From positions 13,597,731 to 13,661,730 of the forward strand of contig NC_041008.1 in assembly GCF_004193775.1 (NCBI RefSeq): 64,000 nt of DNA, given 5' to 3'. Positions 1 to 12,728 of this stretch are shown here, piece by piece. The notes below the pieces were generated by a model. That model saw only the letters and a list, made by a program, of their open reading frames with translations. It had not been told where the DNA came from and searched no databases. The first letter of the stretch is position 1, and every line of letters starts with the position of its first letter. Source of the DNA: Glycine soja. Taxonomy: Eukaryota > Streptophyta > Magnoliopsida > Fabales > Fabaceae. Both the position numbers and the translations under genes were made by a program.

Positions 1-1090
1 GAATCCAAATATAATATATAAAAAGTTATTCCTTTGGTGGAAGTGTGACGGTGCCTACCATCGTTAGATGTGTGCAATCAAGTCCTAAAACCACCTAATC
101 AAGATTTTGTTTTTAAATTGAAAGTAGCGCAAAATTAATAGTAACAAAATAAGATAATAAAAAGATAGAGAAAAGAAGGAATGAGTTAGAAAAAGAACCT
201 ATATATCATATTATGATGACTGGCAACGATGATTTCAATCCTCAAGTTGGATTCAGTCAATATTAAATTTTTCTTGATTTTTTTCCACTTCAAATGTAGA
301 ATAGAAGGTGAGAAACATTTTAATCGATTTATTTTCTAAATATGGTTTGAAGAGACCGGAAATTAAATCAGTATTAAAGTTCAAAGTGGAAGAAAAATGT
401 GAAAAGAGAATTAATGAAACAATAAGAGTTGATTGAGATGTATAGTAAATTTATAAGAAAAAATAAAAAAAGTAAAAGTGATAAAAAAAAAAGATTAAGA
501 TTCAATTAAGGAATCAATTAAAAAGGTAACTAATTAATTGCATTATAATTTTTTTTACTTTTACTTTTTAATTGTAATTTAAATATTAAATTTTAGATTT
601 TAATTAGTTGCTGTTTTTTATGCCATTAAAAATACCTATGGATCCTTTACAGTTTTTTTTGGCGGGGGGGATTTTTGGACATTTTTGGATAATGTATATT
701 CCTTTAATAATAATAATAATAATAATTTTTACATATCAATTACTTTTAACGTAATGTCCAAAGTATCATTTAATTTTAAAATATATTATCTTTTAAAGAT
801 AAAATAAATTACCTTAAGAATTTAAGGTAATTCTTATTAATCACATTTAAAAATAGTAATGTAGCTACATTTGGGCATTAAGTAAATTAATTATATATTT
901 TTAAAATGTTACATGTAATTTTTCATTTCAAAACAATTTATTTTATAAAAATTTTGAGAAAGCCAGGTGTCAATTTTTTTTTAAAAAAACATTTACATAT
1001 GTATATAATATAGATATGATAATGTTATAGTAGTCACTTTGCATGTTTGTATGTTTTTGTAATGCGTAAAGATTGTTTCGCGTGACTTGA
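1..1090. other. AT-rich intergenic sequence, no gene seen
   Basis: No open frame or recognisable motif is visible. The stretch holds only low-complexity A/T runs and a short TAA repeat near 706-725. The following stretch belongs to a fold-back. Confidence 0.6.
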
Positions 1091-1149
1091 AAATAGGTCT
1101 CACCTTATTACTTATATATTATTTAATGATGTGATGTATATCATCACAC

Positions 1150-1680
1150 CAGATAATATATTTAATAAAATTTAATAAAATATTATCTGATTAATTTTAA
1201 ATTAATTGATTATAATTAAATATTATCTAATAAATTTTAAATTTATCTAATAAAATAATATGATTTAATTATATCTAATAAATTAATCTCGTAATTATTT
1301 TTTATCCAACATTAGAATAAATATATCTTTTTATTAAGAATAGAACAGTAATATCTAATAAAAAAATCAATGTGAATAAATTTATTGTAATTAATTTTTA
1401 TACATAAATACATTTGCATAAATTATATAAGATTTGTTTCCCATATTTATTTCCTTTTATTATAATAAAAATTTAAAATATTTGTAATTACCTTAATTAA
1501 AAGACATACATGCGTGATAATAATTAATTTATTTAAATTTTAAATATGAAGATATATTTGTTTTAATTACCTTAATTATATTTAAATGATTTTTATGAAC
1601 TAAAAAAATAGAAAAAAGAATATTTTCAATTTTCCATCAAATACATAATATTTTATTTTCTAACTTGTATATTATAAAAA

Positions 1681-1750
<70 letters not shown>

Positions 1751-1950
1751 CAATTTTATTAGATGTACTTGTTGTAATCTTGATAAAATATATACTTATT
1801 CTAATATTGAATAAATGATAGTTATAAGATCAATTTATTAGATATAATGAGATCGTATTATTTTATTAGATAATATTTAATTATAATTTATTAATTTAAA
1901 ATTAATTAGATAATATTTTATTAAATTTAATTAAATAAATTGTCTAATAT
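1150..1950. repeat. AT-rich long inverted repeat (fold-back)
   Basis: The segment about 1150-1380 reads as an imperfect reverse complement of about 1755-1950. Both arms repeat the words attatcta and taataaattt in the same order when one arm is inverted, including a shared block around 1305-1330 (attagaataa) facing 1795-1806. An (AT)n tract lies between the arms. Similarity appears to continue more weakly outward to about 1100 and 2100. This looks like a non-coding fold-back transposon of MITE type; no target duplication could be fixed. Confidence 0.6.
1684..1749. repeat. (AT)n microsatellite
   Basis: An uninterrupted AT dinucleotide run of about 66 bp at the centre of the fold-back. Confidence 0.95.
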
Positions 1951-2129
1951 AATTATATAAACCAAATAACATTACATGATTGAATAATACATAAATTATA
2001 TCAATGTGTTATATTTTTAAGTCTTACCAAAATAAGGTTCTATCAATATGTTTCTAATATATAACTTAATAATATTTTTTGTAAGTAACGAATAATGTAA
2101 TAAAGTTAAATTCTCTCCCGTTACTTAAA

Positions 2130-4200
2130 CTACTTGTAAATACAGCTGAAGTATATACATATATAATCAAAATATTATTTTAATTGATGAATCATAATTA
2201 TATTGATAATATGAAGTATAAACTAAAACATAAAAAATACAATACAAAAAGCTTTAAATTTGGGGGGGGGGGGGGGGAATCAAAATTACTTCAATTAATA
2301 AAATAGTTTTAACAATCATAACCTAATTAAATATATTTCAAGTCCATGGATTTAATGGCATTTTTTTTTTTACATTTAGATCTATAACATTTTGTTAATG
2401 TTCCCTTTTAGTTCTTATAATGTCAACTTCCATTAGTTTATTGCTACTAACATGGTTAAGAGAGTAACACTTAAGCCACACCATGTTAGATTAATGAGGC
2501 CACATGTCCAATTACACGGAAGCTAACTTGGAAGGCACTCAACATATGGATTTAGGGTTAAAATTTATTGTTGAGACATTAGATGATATCCTCCACCTTC
2601 ATCCAAAGATGCGAGACTCTGGTGTTCTGCTCCATACTGTAAAGGTCATAACCACACAGTCGAAGACGGTAGAGTTAGAGATGGGAAAATGCATCTACAC
2701 CAAGATGAGAAACAATTTCCTACATGACATGTTGTAAATTGATGCGAGATTTTAAGCACTGCACACAAAATATAGCTTTTTTTTAAATTAAAATGTTATA
2801 AATGCGAAGTATTTAGTATTAACTAATTTTATTAGTTATGTTTGGTTTGGAGTTTTAAAAGTATTTTTGCAAATTCTAATGTTAAATTACGAGTTTCAAT
2901 ACATAAAATGAGAAGAAAAAATTTGTTGATTTGAAAGTAAAAGTGTTTTTTTAGTACTTCTAACTTTAATTTAAACATATAGTTTATCAATAAATAATTT
3001 GACTAATAATTTTTAGTAGATGTTTCCTTCTAATCATATTTAGTTTTTTCATATATAAATCTGATAATTAATATCTTATATAGTTAAGTACTTTATAGAA
3101 CTTGGTTATATAAACATAATGTTAGTTGAAATTTAAGGTTTTTTTTAATCATAATATTTGCATGAAATTATTTTTATTTGTCAAGTGTTATAAGTATACA
3201 CAGATGCATATTTTGCTCCCAACACAATCTATTTCACACATAAAAATTAATTAAGATTCAAATTATAAATCACTTCATTAATAAACATAAATAACTACCG
3301 GAATGCAAGGTTTAAGCATTTATTAAAGAATTTCACAAAACCTATTTTCTTTAATTAAATACGTCATTGAGAAGATATTGACTTGACTAAATATGAATGC
3401 TTAAAAGATGCATGCTCCTGAAAACATTATATAACGAGAAAAGTATGTACGGAGAATATTGAATTTATTATACCAGGTAGGCGACATTTAGTTTGAACTT
3501 TACATTAAAATAAATTCACTAGTAAATATCGATGAAAGGTTTCAAAACTTAGTTATACCTTTATAGTCGTGTCAGATCTTATTTTATTTGAAAAGTAAAT
3601 AAAAAAATTGAATGTATTTGTAAAGTTTAATAATTACGTATTGAAAATATAAAATAATTTTATATTATCATATAATTATTATTTAAATTAGTTTAAGATA
3701 ATTATTTTAAAATTTAAAAAATTTATCATCTATATTAAATTGTTATTACATGATTTTGTAAAACTTTTTACTTTGTATAACATTTTTCTCATATTTATAT
3801 CACTATTTATGAGTCTATGCACATTATGTTTTTATTTTAAATAAATGGTAAAATTAAAATTAGTAATATAATATTAGTAGAATATAATTGACAATAAGTT
3901 CTTAGGAAAATAATAATTAAGTACCTAAAAAAAATTGAAAGATTAATTCATTTAACAAAAAGATAAGCATTGATCCATTTTCGATAAACAGCAAAGAATA
4001 TCCCTATCACCACGGAAATCGCATTTTTAAACTGTGTAACTGAACCACAATGCACACGATATATTTCTTTTATCTTCATTTGAGTCAATGACCATTCTCA
4101 AACCATGGAAAAAAAACAATAATAATAATACTTCTCTCTACCTCACTAGTATAATATGATCATTCTACCATAGCCATACACCTTTAACCTCCTTCCAAGA
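2130..4200. other. Intergenic, no gene supported
   Basis: The stretch is AT-rich with a 16-G run at 2262-2277. A 77-codon open frame at 2504-2737 matches nothing I recognise and has no ATG at its first codon. The remainder shows only short repeats. Confidence 0.5.
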
Positions 4201-4210
4201 AAACACCAAT

Positions 4211-4220
4211 ATATAAATTA
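4211..4220 (+). promoter_or_regulatory. TATA box of the glycosyltransferase gene
   Basis: The motif atataaatta lies about 60-70 bp upstream of the ATG at 4279. It would place the transcription start near 4245 and give a 5' UTR of about 35 nt. Confidence 0.5.
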
Positions 4221-4278
4221 TAGGACTCTCAATTTTGGTTTTGTGTCCTCACAAAAAGGCATAGAGAGATAGAGAATC

Positions 4279-7200
4279 ATGGATAACCCTAAACAAGCAC
4301 TAGGGAGTTTCACAGTTGTAACATTACTCTTTGCTGGGGTTCTTTTGCTGTACAACTGGTCCTCCTCTTTCTCCAACGAATTAGTGCTATCCCAGAAAGA
4401 ACCACTATGCGAGCAATCAAATTTTGTAAGTTCAATCACCCATATTCTATGTTTTTTTGTATCAAAACAAATCATCTATGTCATTATGTTGTTCTTTGTA
4501 ATCCGGCTGAAATTTAATTTCAATTCTATAGTAATGTTGCATTAATGCCATAGATGTTTTTTGTTTTATTTAGCATCAAGTATATAAATGGTTCTTTTTT
4601 ATTTAAGCTATGATTTTTCATCGTTTTAATTTTCCTTTAATTTGTGCATATATACATTGTAGACCACTACCAATGTTGAAGCATATGGAGATGGCCTTGA
4701 CACTGCTTTGGCCAAAACCTCAATGGAAAATAAAACGGTGATAATTGCTATAGTAAATAAGGCCTATGTAGAGCAAGATGTAGAGAGTGACACCACCATG
4801 CTTGACATATTTCTTGGTAGTTTTTGGCTTGGTGAGGGAACAAGGTCTCTCATTGATCACCTCCTCATAGTTACGGTTGATCGAACGGCCTATGATCGAT
4901 GCCAATTTTTGAGGTTGAATTGCTTCAGATTAGAAACGGATGGTGTTGATTTTGAAGGTGAGAAAATATACATGTCTCAAGATTTCATCAAGATGATGTG
5001 GAGAAGGACTCGATTCCTCTTGGAAGTTCTCAAACGTGGCTACAACTTCGTTTTCACGGTACGTAATTCCCTTCGTTCCCATCTTTGACTTGTTTTGTAT
5101 TGATTGGTCTTTCTCATTGGTGCATAGAATTTGTGTTGGTCTAAAACTAGCTCACATTCTCAATATTCTTTTTTCTTATTTCTCTAGTTTTATTTAAGTC
5201 AAATACTACTACCTTAATTATGCGTCCAAAAAAACTACTACTTTATTTTAAATTGGTTTAAATATTTTTTTTTTCATTTTTGTAATTTAACATTTTTTTT
5301 AATTTTCATTTCTGTAATTTTTTTGTTTTAATAAGTGTAAAATGTCTTTCTATTGTTTTTTATCCTTAAAGTATTTTAGATAACATTTTAAATAATAAAA
5401 AAAATATTTTGAACAATGAATAATATATATAAAGCGCTTTAAAGACAATAAAAATGAAAAACACATTTAATAAAAACTAAAAAAAATACAAAAACAAAAA
5501 TGAAAAAAAATGTTAAATTACAAAGATAAAAAAAATATACTTAAACTTTTTAAATTTAAAGGGTGACGTACCTTGAAAGATCATTAGAAATTGAATAACA
5601 TTTATATGCTAAACCCCATGTCAATATTTGGTTGTTTTTGCATTAATTATTCACCTAATTCATCCATTAAGCAAGATTTGGTTTGTTACCAAATAAGTCG
5701 ATACACGTCACACCTTTTCGTATAAAGTTTTGGTGCAAGTAACATTCTCACAAATGTGCCGAAAAGGGAATTTATTGTACTCTATTGAGAAACGGACTTT
5801 CAGCTTTGAGCAATATGTTCGTAGTTTCTCTGATTGTTATTTGCTAATTATCCAGATTTACAGACATGCAGCTAGGATATCTGATCTGGTAGAGTGGTAA
5901 AGAGATAAGAATCAATTAATTAGGAGAATGGATTATCGTTAAATAATGAAATTAAATCTAGCTAAATGAAAAGATAAGGATACTACTGATTTTTTTTTTC
6001 AATTTTTTAATTACAAATTATTTAATTTTTTTTAATTATTATAATTCTTATAGATTAAGAGTGTTTATCAGCTTGCCAATTTCTCAAAACTAGATACAAA
6101 TGTACAATGGAGTTGGGTTTAAGATATACAAAGTGTTTAATTTGATAAAGTGCTTCTTATTTGTTTAATATTTTAATAAAAAAGATAAAGCTTATCTTTT
6201 TTGTTGTTGAAAGAATTGTATGATAAATTGAAACAACAAAATCTTGAAAATAGAAAACAAAGTTAAAATAATTTGACGTTCATTTAATTTTGTAATTGTT
6301 GGATTTTTTTGCAAACTAAAGAGGATTTCAATTGTTTTTCCCCCTCTTTTTCATTCTCTTTATATTATTTGTAAAGTAAATTCAAGGTTACTTGTGTCAT
6401 TGTGTGGTAAGATAATATCTGAAATTCTTCTAATTTATAAAATAACCTAATCTCGATTTTTAGGCATGTTTAATTATACTAATTTAAAAGCTGTCATTGT
6501 GTCATTGACAGCTTTTAAATTAGTATTTTAAATCATTTAATTTTAAAATAAACTATTTAAAGTCAATTTTACTCATTTAATTAACTAATTTAATCATGCA
6601 CTGTTGTTTTTTTAAATATAAGCTTTGAAACATTTTCCACAGTTAACATGGGAAACTTATAAAAAAATATAGTTCTAAATTGCATTCTTAACTTGTCAAA
6701 CTTCACTTGGAAAGTTGTGTGCCTTGAGGTTGAAGCTCTAGGTCATGCTACGTTTCTTATTTCAATTATTTCGTAGCATTTGTGGGTAACGTATATAGTA
6801 GACAACATACAGAGTGTTAGCAGCCAAGAAGGGTAATGGGTGTAGTTTTTCTTTTAAGGGTAAAGCAGAATTCAGAAATGGTGGCCAGAAAATGAGATAG
6901 TTTCTGCATACAAACATGTGCTTTAAATTTATAAAATGATTTGTCAATGACGTGAAATATGAAAAAACAAAAACTGTCGTGTTCTATGGTATACATTGCT
7001 TAGTTTTGGGTACTAACCATCAGTTTAGCTTTTATTCAAAGTTGACCTTTTAATTTATAATCATCCCATTATTCAAATATGTGCAAAATGTCTAGGTATT
7101 AAAAACGTCTTTTTTTGAATTCAGAAACGATAACTGTACTTCATAAAAAAATTGCAATAGGGAACCATAGTTTCTTTCTTTTAGTTTCCTTCACTTCATC

Positions 7201-8116
7201 ATATAAAGAGACGTTCCCTATTGGATGTCGAATGCTCCTTCTTCTCCATTGACCTAAACATTGTTTGGTGACACTCATACTAAAGACACAATATTTTTTT
7301 TATCAAATAAGACACATTATGATTGATGTAAGTCTCATTAAGCACTAATTATATTTCATAAGATTTATGTCTTTACTTTATGTGTATGTATTATTTAATA
7401 AATAAGAAAGGTCCTAAATCCTTAAAATTCTTTTTGATTGTAACTCGCAAAATATATGTTAATAGTGAAAAAAAGGTATTCTTGCACAAATTTTACTTCC
7501 ACTTATCATATAAAATAGTTGAATGAAAAATTATATCAATTTCACTTCTCAAACCTTTTCATTATCTCTAATTCATATGCAACATCTTGTTTCACAGGAC
7601 ACTGATGTAATGTGGCTAAGAAATCCATTTACAAGATTGAGCAAGAATGAGACAGAAGACTTCCAAATTAGCACAGACACGTATCTTGGTGATCCTTGGT
7701 CAGAAAAACATCTTATCAACACTGGATTTTACTTTGTTAGGTCAAACAACAAGACCATCTCTTTATTTGAAACATGGTATGGCCAAAAGGACAATGCCAC
7801 AGGAAAAAAAGAGCAAGATGTGCTTCTTCACCTCATTAGAAGTGGCATAATTGAACACTTGGGACTTAGGGTTAGGTTTTTGGACACCCTTTATTTTAGT
7901 GGATTTTGCCAAGATAGCAAGGATTTTAGGGCAGTCGCCACAATCCATGCCAACTGTTGTAGGAGCATCACTGCAAAGGTGGCAGATATGAAGGTGGCCC
8001 TCCGTGATTGGAAGAAATTTAAGAGGTTGGAGGCTAACTCCACAGTAAAACCCCAGTGGACTAAGCATAATTGGTGTTGGCAATCTTGGGGAAGACCTAT
8101 CAAAACAAACAACTAA
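4279..8116 (+). CDS. Nucleotide-diphospho-sugar transferase (GT77-type, At4g15970-like), 3 exons
   Basis: Exons are 4279-4425, 4663-5058 and 7598-8116. All junctions are GT-AG and phase 0, giving 353 residues, the usual size for this plant family. Residues about 10-27 form a hydrophobic signal anchor, so a type II Golgi membrane protein is expected. Exon 3 opens with DTDVMWLRNP (residues 182-191), the DxD metal/nucleotide-sugar site typical of Nucleotid_trans (PF03407) proteins. Related plant GT77 enzymes act on cell-wall pectin, xyloglucan or extensin, but members of this subgroup are largely uncharacterised, so donor and acceptor are unknown. The second intron is 2,539 nt and holds a MITE and a hairpin. 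A partial copy of exon 3 lies about 5 kb downstream on the same strand. The reading frame is unbroken with consensus splice sites, so I treat it as functional. Confidence 0.88.
5255..5547. mobile_element. MULE-type MITE in intron 2
   Basis: This 293-bp AT-rich fold-back starts GGTTTAAATA and ends ATACTTAAACT, so its ends are inverted repeats. It is flanked by a perfect 9-bp duplication, ttttaaatt, at 5246-5254 and 5548-5556. A 9-bp target duplication is the hallmark of Mutator-like elements. The termini match the element at 54064-54487. It has no coding capacity. Confidence 0.72.
6476..6526. repeat. Perfect 21-bp hairpin in intron 2
   Basis: The left arm 6476-6496 is the exact reverse complement of the right arm 6506-6526, with a 9-nt loop. 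It lies inside the large intron of the glycosyltransferase gene. It may be the remnant of a tiny fold-back, or could form a stem in the pre-mRNA; no miRNA family was recognised. Confidence 0.85.
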
Positions 8117-8247
8117 GCATCATATCTAGTTGAACGATGATATCCAATATGACCCACATTTTTTATGTAGTCTAGACGGGCATTTGCTTTAATTTTGAAA
8201 TGTGAACATTTGAGCTTTTTTTTTTTGTGCACTATTGTGAAGAGATT

Positions 8248-8253
8248 AATAAA
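8248..8253 (+). terminator. Polyadenylation signal AATAAA
   Basis: A canonical AATAAA lies about 130 nt after the glycosyltransferase stop codon, in a U-rich 3' UTR. Confidence 0.5.
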
Positions 8254-8785
8254 TGAATAGAAAAATATTTATGTTGATGTGTTGTGAGAATTATACATTT
8301 TTGCTAATAAAATTACTCTATCATATTTTAGACATCGAAGGATTTGAAATATAATTTGATTTTAATGGCTAAAACATGACTCATAATCTCATAACCATAA
8401 TTTGATCATCCTTTATAAGTAATAGCTGCTCGTCTAATTTACAAGGTTATGACAAGCCTATATTTTGGTTTATAGGTTGGAAATGAAGCAAGGATCTATT
8501 GTAGTATATCTTTGAGAAAATGGTATATGTTGATACATTATTAACAAATATCATCATTTTTTTAAACCCAAAAGAGAGAAAAATAAATGGCTTAAAAATT
8601 TTATAGGATGGAGTTAAATATTAAAATATTAAGATAGTAGTTTTATTTCCTAAATTATGCAACAACCCCCAAATAATGTGTATACTAATACTTAAGGCTT
8701 AAATAAACTTTTGGTTGTTATAAATTAGGGATTTTTTTATTTTTTTTTACTTTAACCCTTTAAAGAATGTAGTAAGCTCTCTTAC

Positions 8786-10280
8786 TTGGAGGGTTCCACA
8801 AGCAAGAAGATGAAAAACTTAATGAGGAGAACATTTGCATTCTATTTCACGCATTTCCCTGGAGATTTCATTGTCTCCTATTTGTGGGGAATATTTAGGA
8901 GGTGGGGTAAAGTTATTGATGCTTTCATCTCATCAAGAAGGAACAAGAGTGGGAGAAGATTTGGCTTTGTTCGATTCAGCGAGGTGGAGGATGAGAGTGT
9001 GCTGGAGTATGAATTGAATACATCTACATTAGGGATACAATGATGTTCGTGAACAAACCAAGAAACGGGAAACAACAAAACAAGACAACATGTGAAACAT
9101 ATTCATAAGGAACCAATTTCTAATAGGAAATCCATCTTAACTGCCTTGAGGAGAGAGAGCTCCCACATGCCTAGGCGACGAATACTAAGAATCAGGTGTG
9201 GGTGGAGAAAAATCAATAGAGACTGGGAAAGGCGAAACTTGGAAGGATGAAGATCAGGATTAGGAAAACAAATGAAAGTTGGCTGAAGCATTGTGTTGTG
9301 GGATACCTAACAAAGGAATCATCAGCGATGAATGTGCAGGAAGCTTTTTTTCTTGAACGATTTTTCCTCTACAAGAATCATACATATGGGTAACAACCTA
9401 ACTCTTATTTCTGGGAATAAGGAAGATGAAGTGATGGAAATCATTAACGTCAACAAATATTGGCTGAGCAAGTGGTTTGGTTCCTTTTCACCTTGGCAGG
9501 TGCAATTCGTATAAAAAAATAATCAAGTGTAGGCTCATATTTCTAGTTCCCCATTGTGTTTCTGGAATAAGGAGGGATTTTCTACTTTTGTGAGTCTTGT
9601 GGAAACTTTTCTCGTGATGGCTAAAGAAACAAAGAAGCTAGAGAATATGGATTATGCAAGGACATCGACACTTACACAAGTAGTTTCATTTCAAAGAGTC
9701 AGTGTTGAAGGGAGGCTTTTTGGGGTAACCATGGTGTAAGAAGAACCATAGACATGGGATGCAAGATGTTGTTTTAAGGATTATGAGGAAGCATCAAAGC
9801 AGTTGTCAGACGACACTGTAGAGGGGGGTGGCTCAAAAGCAATGGAATGGCTAGAAGGTGAGGTGGGTGGAGAAGAAGGCAACAGAGGGAGAAGGATGCA
9901 TAAACCTCACTTGGAGTTGATTCACCGACACCGGCACCAACAATAGCTATGGGAGCAGTTCTAGGGTCAATAAGGTTTTTTTTTTGTGCTAAAGGGAAAA
10001 GACAAGTAGGACAAAATGCATTTAATGTTAATGTGGAAGGACAGGGGAAGGTTATTACAGGAGTGAAATGTCCTATGACACAAGGAAGCACATAAGCTTT
10101 TCAAACTCGCTAGTTTAGGAAACCAAGGGAGGAGATGAAGTCATTGAGAAGCAACAAAATCCTGAAAATCCAACGACAATCAGGCCTAAAGAAAAAGCTA
10201 GGAGAGGCATGAAAAAACTTTGTCAAGAGCGGATAGCATGAGTGTGACAATTGAGGATGAGGAATTAACACTTGGAATAT
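8786..10280 (+). mobile_element. Degenerate LINE ORF1 (RRM-type N-terminus), pseudogene
   Basis: The first open part (8786-9043) encodes an RRM-like segment containing RRWGKVIDAFISSRR and GRRFGFVRF, the typical start of plant L1-type LINE ORF1 or related RNA-binding transposon proteins. Homology continues in several frames. At 9330-9740 there is a WLSKW core followed by a segment resembling the ORF1/DUF4283-like region (VQEAFF, WLSKWFGSF and similar words). Many stops and frameshifts separate the pieces, so no functional product is possible. No reverse transcriptase is seen directly downstream; the copy is truncated or interrupted near 10280. Alternatively it derives from a host RRM gene, but the word order favours LINE ORF1. 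Confidence 0.7.
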
Positions 10281-10393
10281 GATGCATAAAATATGTGGGT
10301 TATGATGCATAAAATATGTGCTGTAAGGAAAAGAGAGAAGCCTAAAGTGATTGGGGAAGGTTCTACGTGAGGGCTATGATGCATAAAATATGT
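10279..10393 (+). repeat. Three copies of an 18-bp direct repeat
   Basis: The word atgatgcataaaatatgt occurs exactly at 10279-10296, 10302-10319 and 10376-10393, at the distal edge of the LINE relic. Confidence 0.9.
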
Positions 10394-10483
10394 TAGACTC
10401 ATATAAGGACAAGAGTATTTTACACAATAATAACAATAGACTTGAAAGTTCATATATCAAATCCAAAGGACCAATTATATTTC

Positions 10484-10535
10484 CAATATAGACAAGTTTA
10501 TTCAACTAACAATATAGACAAGTTTATTCAACTAA
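10484..10535 (+). repeat. 26-bp tandem duplication
   Basis: Two perfect adjacent 26-bp units (10484-10509 and 10510-10535) begin caatatagac. Confidence 0.95.
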
Positions 10536-10539
10536 CAGT

Positions 10540-12250
10540 AGAGATGATTAAATTTAAATATTTTTATGGTTTTGATTTTTATAAGTAAATAAACGAATGT
10601 AAAGAGAGGTTGAGTGATGATAAGAATGATCAGGGGTTATGATTCATTTGTACCATTTTTTTCTCAATCCTAGTCCTACTTAAATTCTAAGGATGATTAA
10701 TTAAGTCAAAGGATAAAATCAATTATAGGGATGATTAATTAAAGATTAACTAATCTATTGGAGATTACACAAATAGTTTGAACATGCAATTTGGGGAAAA
10801 ACATTCTTACCTAGATCTACCAATTACATGCAGATGATCACTACTATGCAATTAATTAAGTATTAGAATGACTGGTTCCAAATAAATAGTAGAAAACGAA
10901 GAGAATTAATTAACATAAAACAATGAGAAATTCCTTTTAGAATAAATCAAGGAGTACATTAGGCAGTTACATCATAATCCCCGAATTAAGGGGACTAGTC
11001 GCTCATGATCAAAGCAAAACTAGCAATTCTATATGAGATAAACATAAACATACCGATAGGTAGGAGTGATGATCACAATTTGTCCTAATGGTGTTGTCCA
11101 CGCTTCAACTCTCAAAAGTCCTCAAGGTATCTCAAATTTGTAAAAAGATAAAAGTGAACATTTTTTTTCTCAAAAGAGAGAGACCTCATTTCTTATTTAT
11201 AATATTCAGTGGAGGTTCTCCTTATATCTTTTCTTAATTAAAGAGTATTATCATTTAAGATTTAAATCTAGTAGGTGGTCCTTACAATCTTTAAGTGACA
11301 GGTGACGTAGGCAGACCACGAATGTGCAAAATTACTACACGCGTACAAAATTACCGCGACCATGGTCTTCTGATTAACTCCAAAAGTTAATGATATTTAC
11401 CTTTTTTCACATGAAAACTTACATTAAATCATAAGTTTAGTCAAATAAAATATATCAAAGTGCATGAATATGACATGAAAGCTTACATCAAAATACAATT
11501 AAATTCAGGTGTATCAAATTGCATAATGGCCCGCTTATTTTGGGCTCACATTATTCCGAATCTCATAGTATATGCCCATTGTTGGTGGAGTTTGGAGAAG
11601 TAGCAAAAGGGTCAATAGAAGATCAAAACCAAATTCTTTCCAACATTGGGAAGAAAGGTGTTGGGGATGTGAGAGTGGGCATTTTAGCATACCCAACTAA
11701 CTTAATTGACAAGGAAGACCTAAATCCAGAGGTTACAGGGGTCAGTTCTAAGCAGGCTCTAATATTGTCAAATTTTTAAATAAAAAATACCTCAATTTTT
11801 TTTACAGCAAAAAAAAAAACCCTCAATTTGAAACTCCTCTTTTTTAGAAAATGAATAAGGATACATTTTTCTTTATTTGGTTGAAAACAGAATGAAAAAG
11901 AAAGTTAATTTTCAAAAACAAAAATTTAACTTTTCTTTCTTTTTTATATTTTCTTCAAATCAAATTTAAAATATATTCTCCCTTCCTCATTTTCTTTCCA
12001 TTTTATTAAACATAGGATCAAACTAAACGTTTTATTTCCTCAAAATAAAAAGCTAAACGTTTTAAGAACAATTTTTTTTTTTTTACTAAGAAGTACAAAA
12101 TGTCTTGAATTTAATTGAAAAAAAATTAATGATATGAGTCAAACGTTAATATCAAAAGAATCTATCTCGCTTGGTTAAATAAAATATACAAATTATTATA
12201 AATTCTTATGCTTAAAAAAAGTTACTTTAATGTAAAGGAAGACCTTTATT
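10540..12250. other. Intergenic, no gene recognised
   Basis: The stretch looks like decayed transposon DNA, AT-rich with a few more complex patches (10980-11120). An 86-codon open frame at 11519-11779 lacks an ATG at its first codon and resembles nothing I know. It might be the continuation of the LINE ORF1 relic, but that is a guess. Confidence 0.4.
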
Positions 12251-12257
12251 AGCATTT

Positions 12258-12679
12258 ATATTGGCTAAACCCCTTGTCAATATTCATTTATTTTTCGTTA
12301 GGTATTACCTGATTCATATGGTAAGCGAGGTTTGATTTATTACCAACCAATTAAGTTGGTAAAGCATGTCCCCCTATAGGACACGTAACATTCTCATAAA
12401 TGTTCCAAAAAAAGAGAATACTTAGTTTATTAAAAGGAGTATGTTTATTAAATCATGACTACATATAACTTAAGATGTCATTGGTTCATATATTACTTCT
12501 AAAAGTAAGTGAATGTAAATTCTTAATTTTTACAAGAATTTGCAAATATATTCTCATTTATTTTTCGAAGGAATACTTTAGTAAGTTTATAATTTTTTAT
12601 TTTCTTAAAATAAACTTATGTGTAACTTGTGAATGCATTTCTCCTAACAAACAAGTAAACATACGTTAACAAATTACTA

Positions 12680-12728
<49 letters not shown>

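Noticed and set aside
2504..2737. Small protein gene
   Set aside because: No ATG at the first codon, no promoter or homology recognised, surrounded by repeats.
8786..9043. A genuine small host RRM protein
   Set aside because: The downstream broken frames continue as LINE ORF1-like sequence, so it is better read as the start of a decayed transposon protein.
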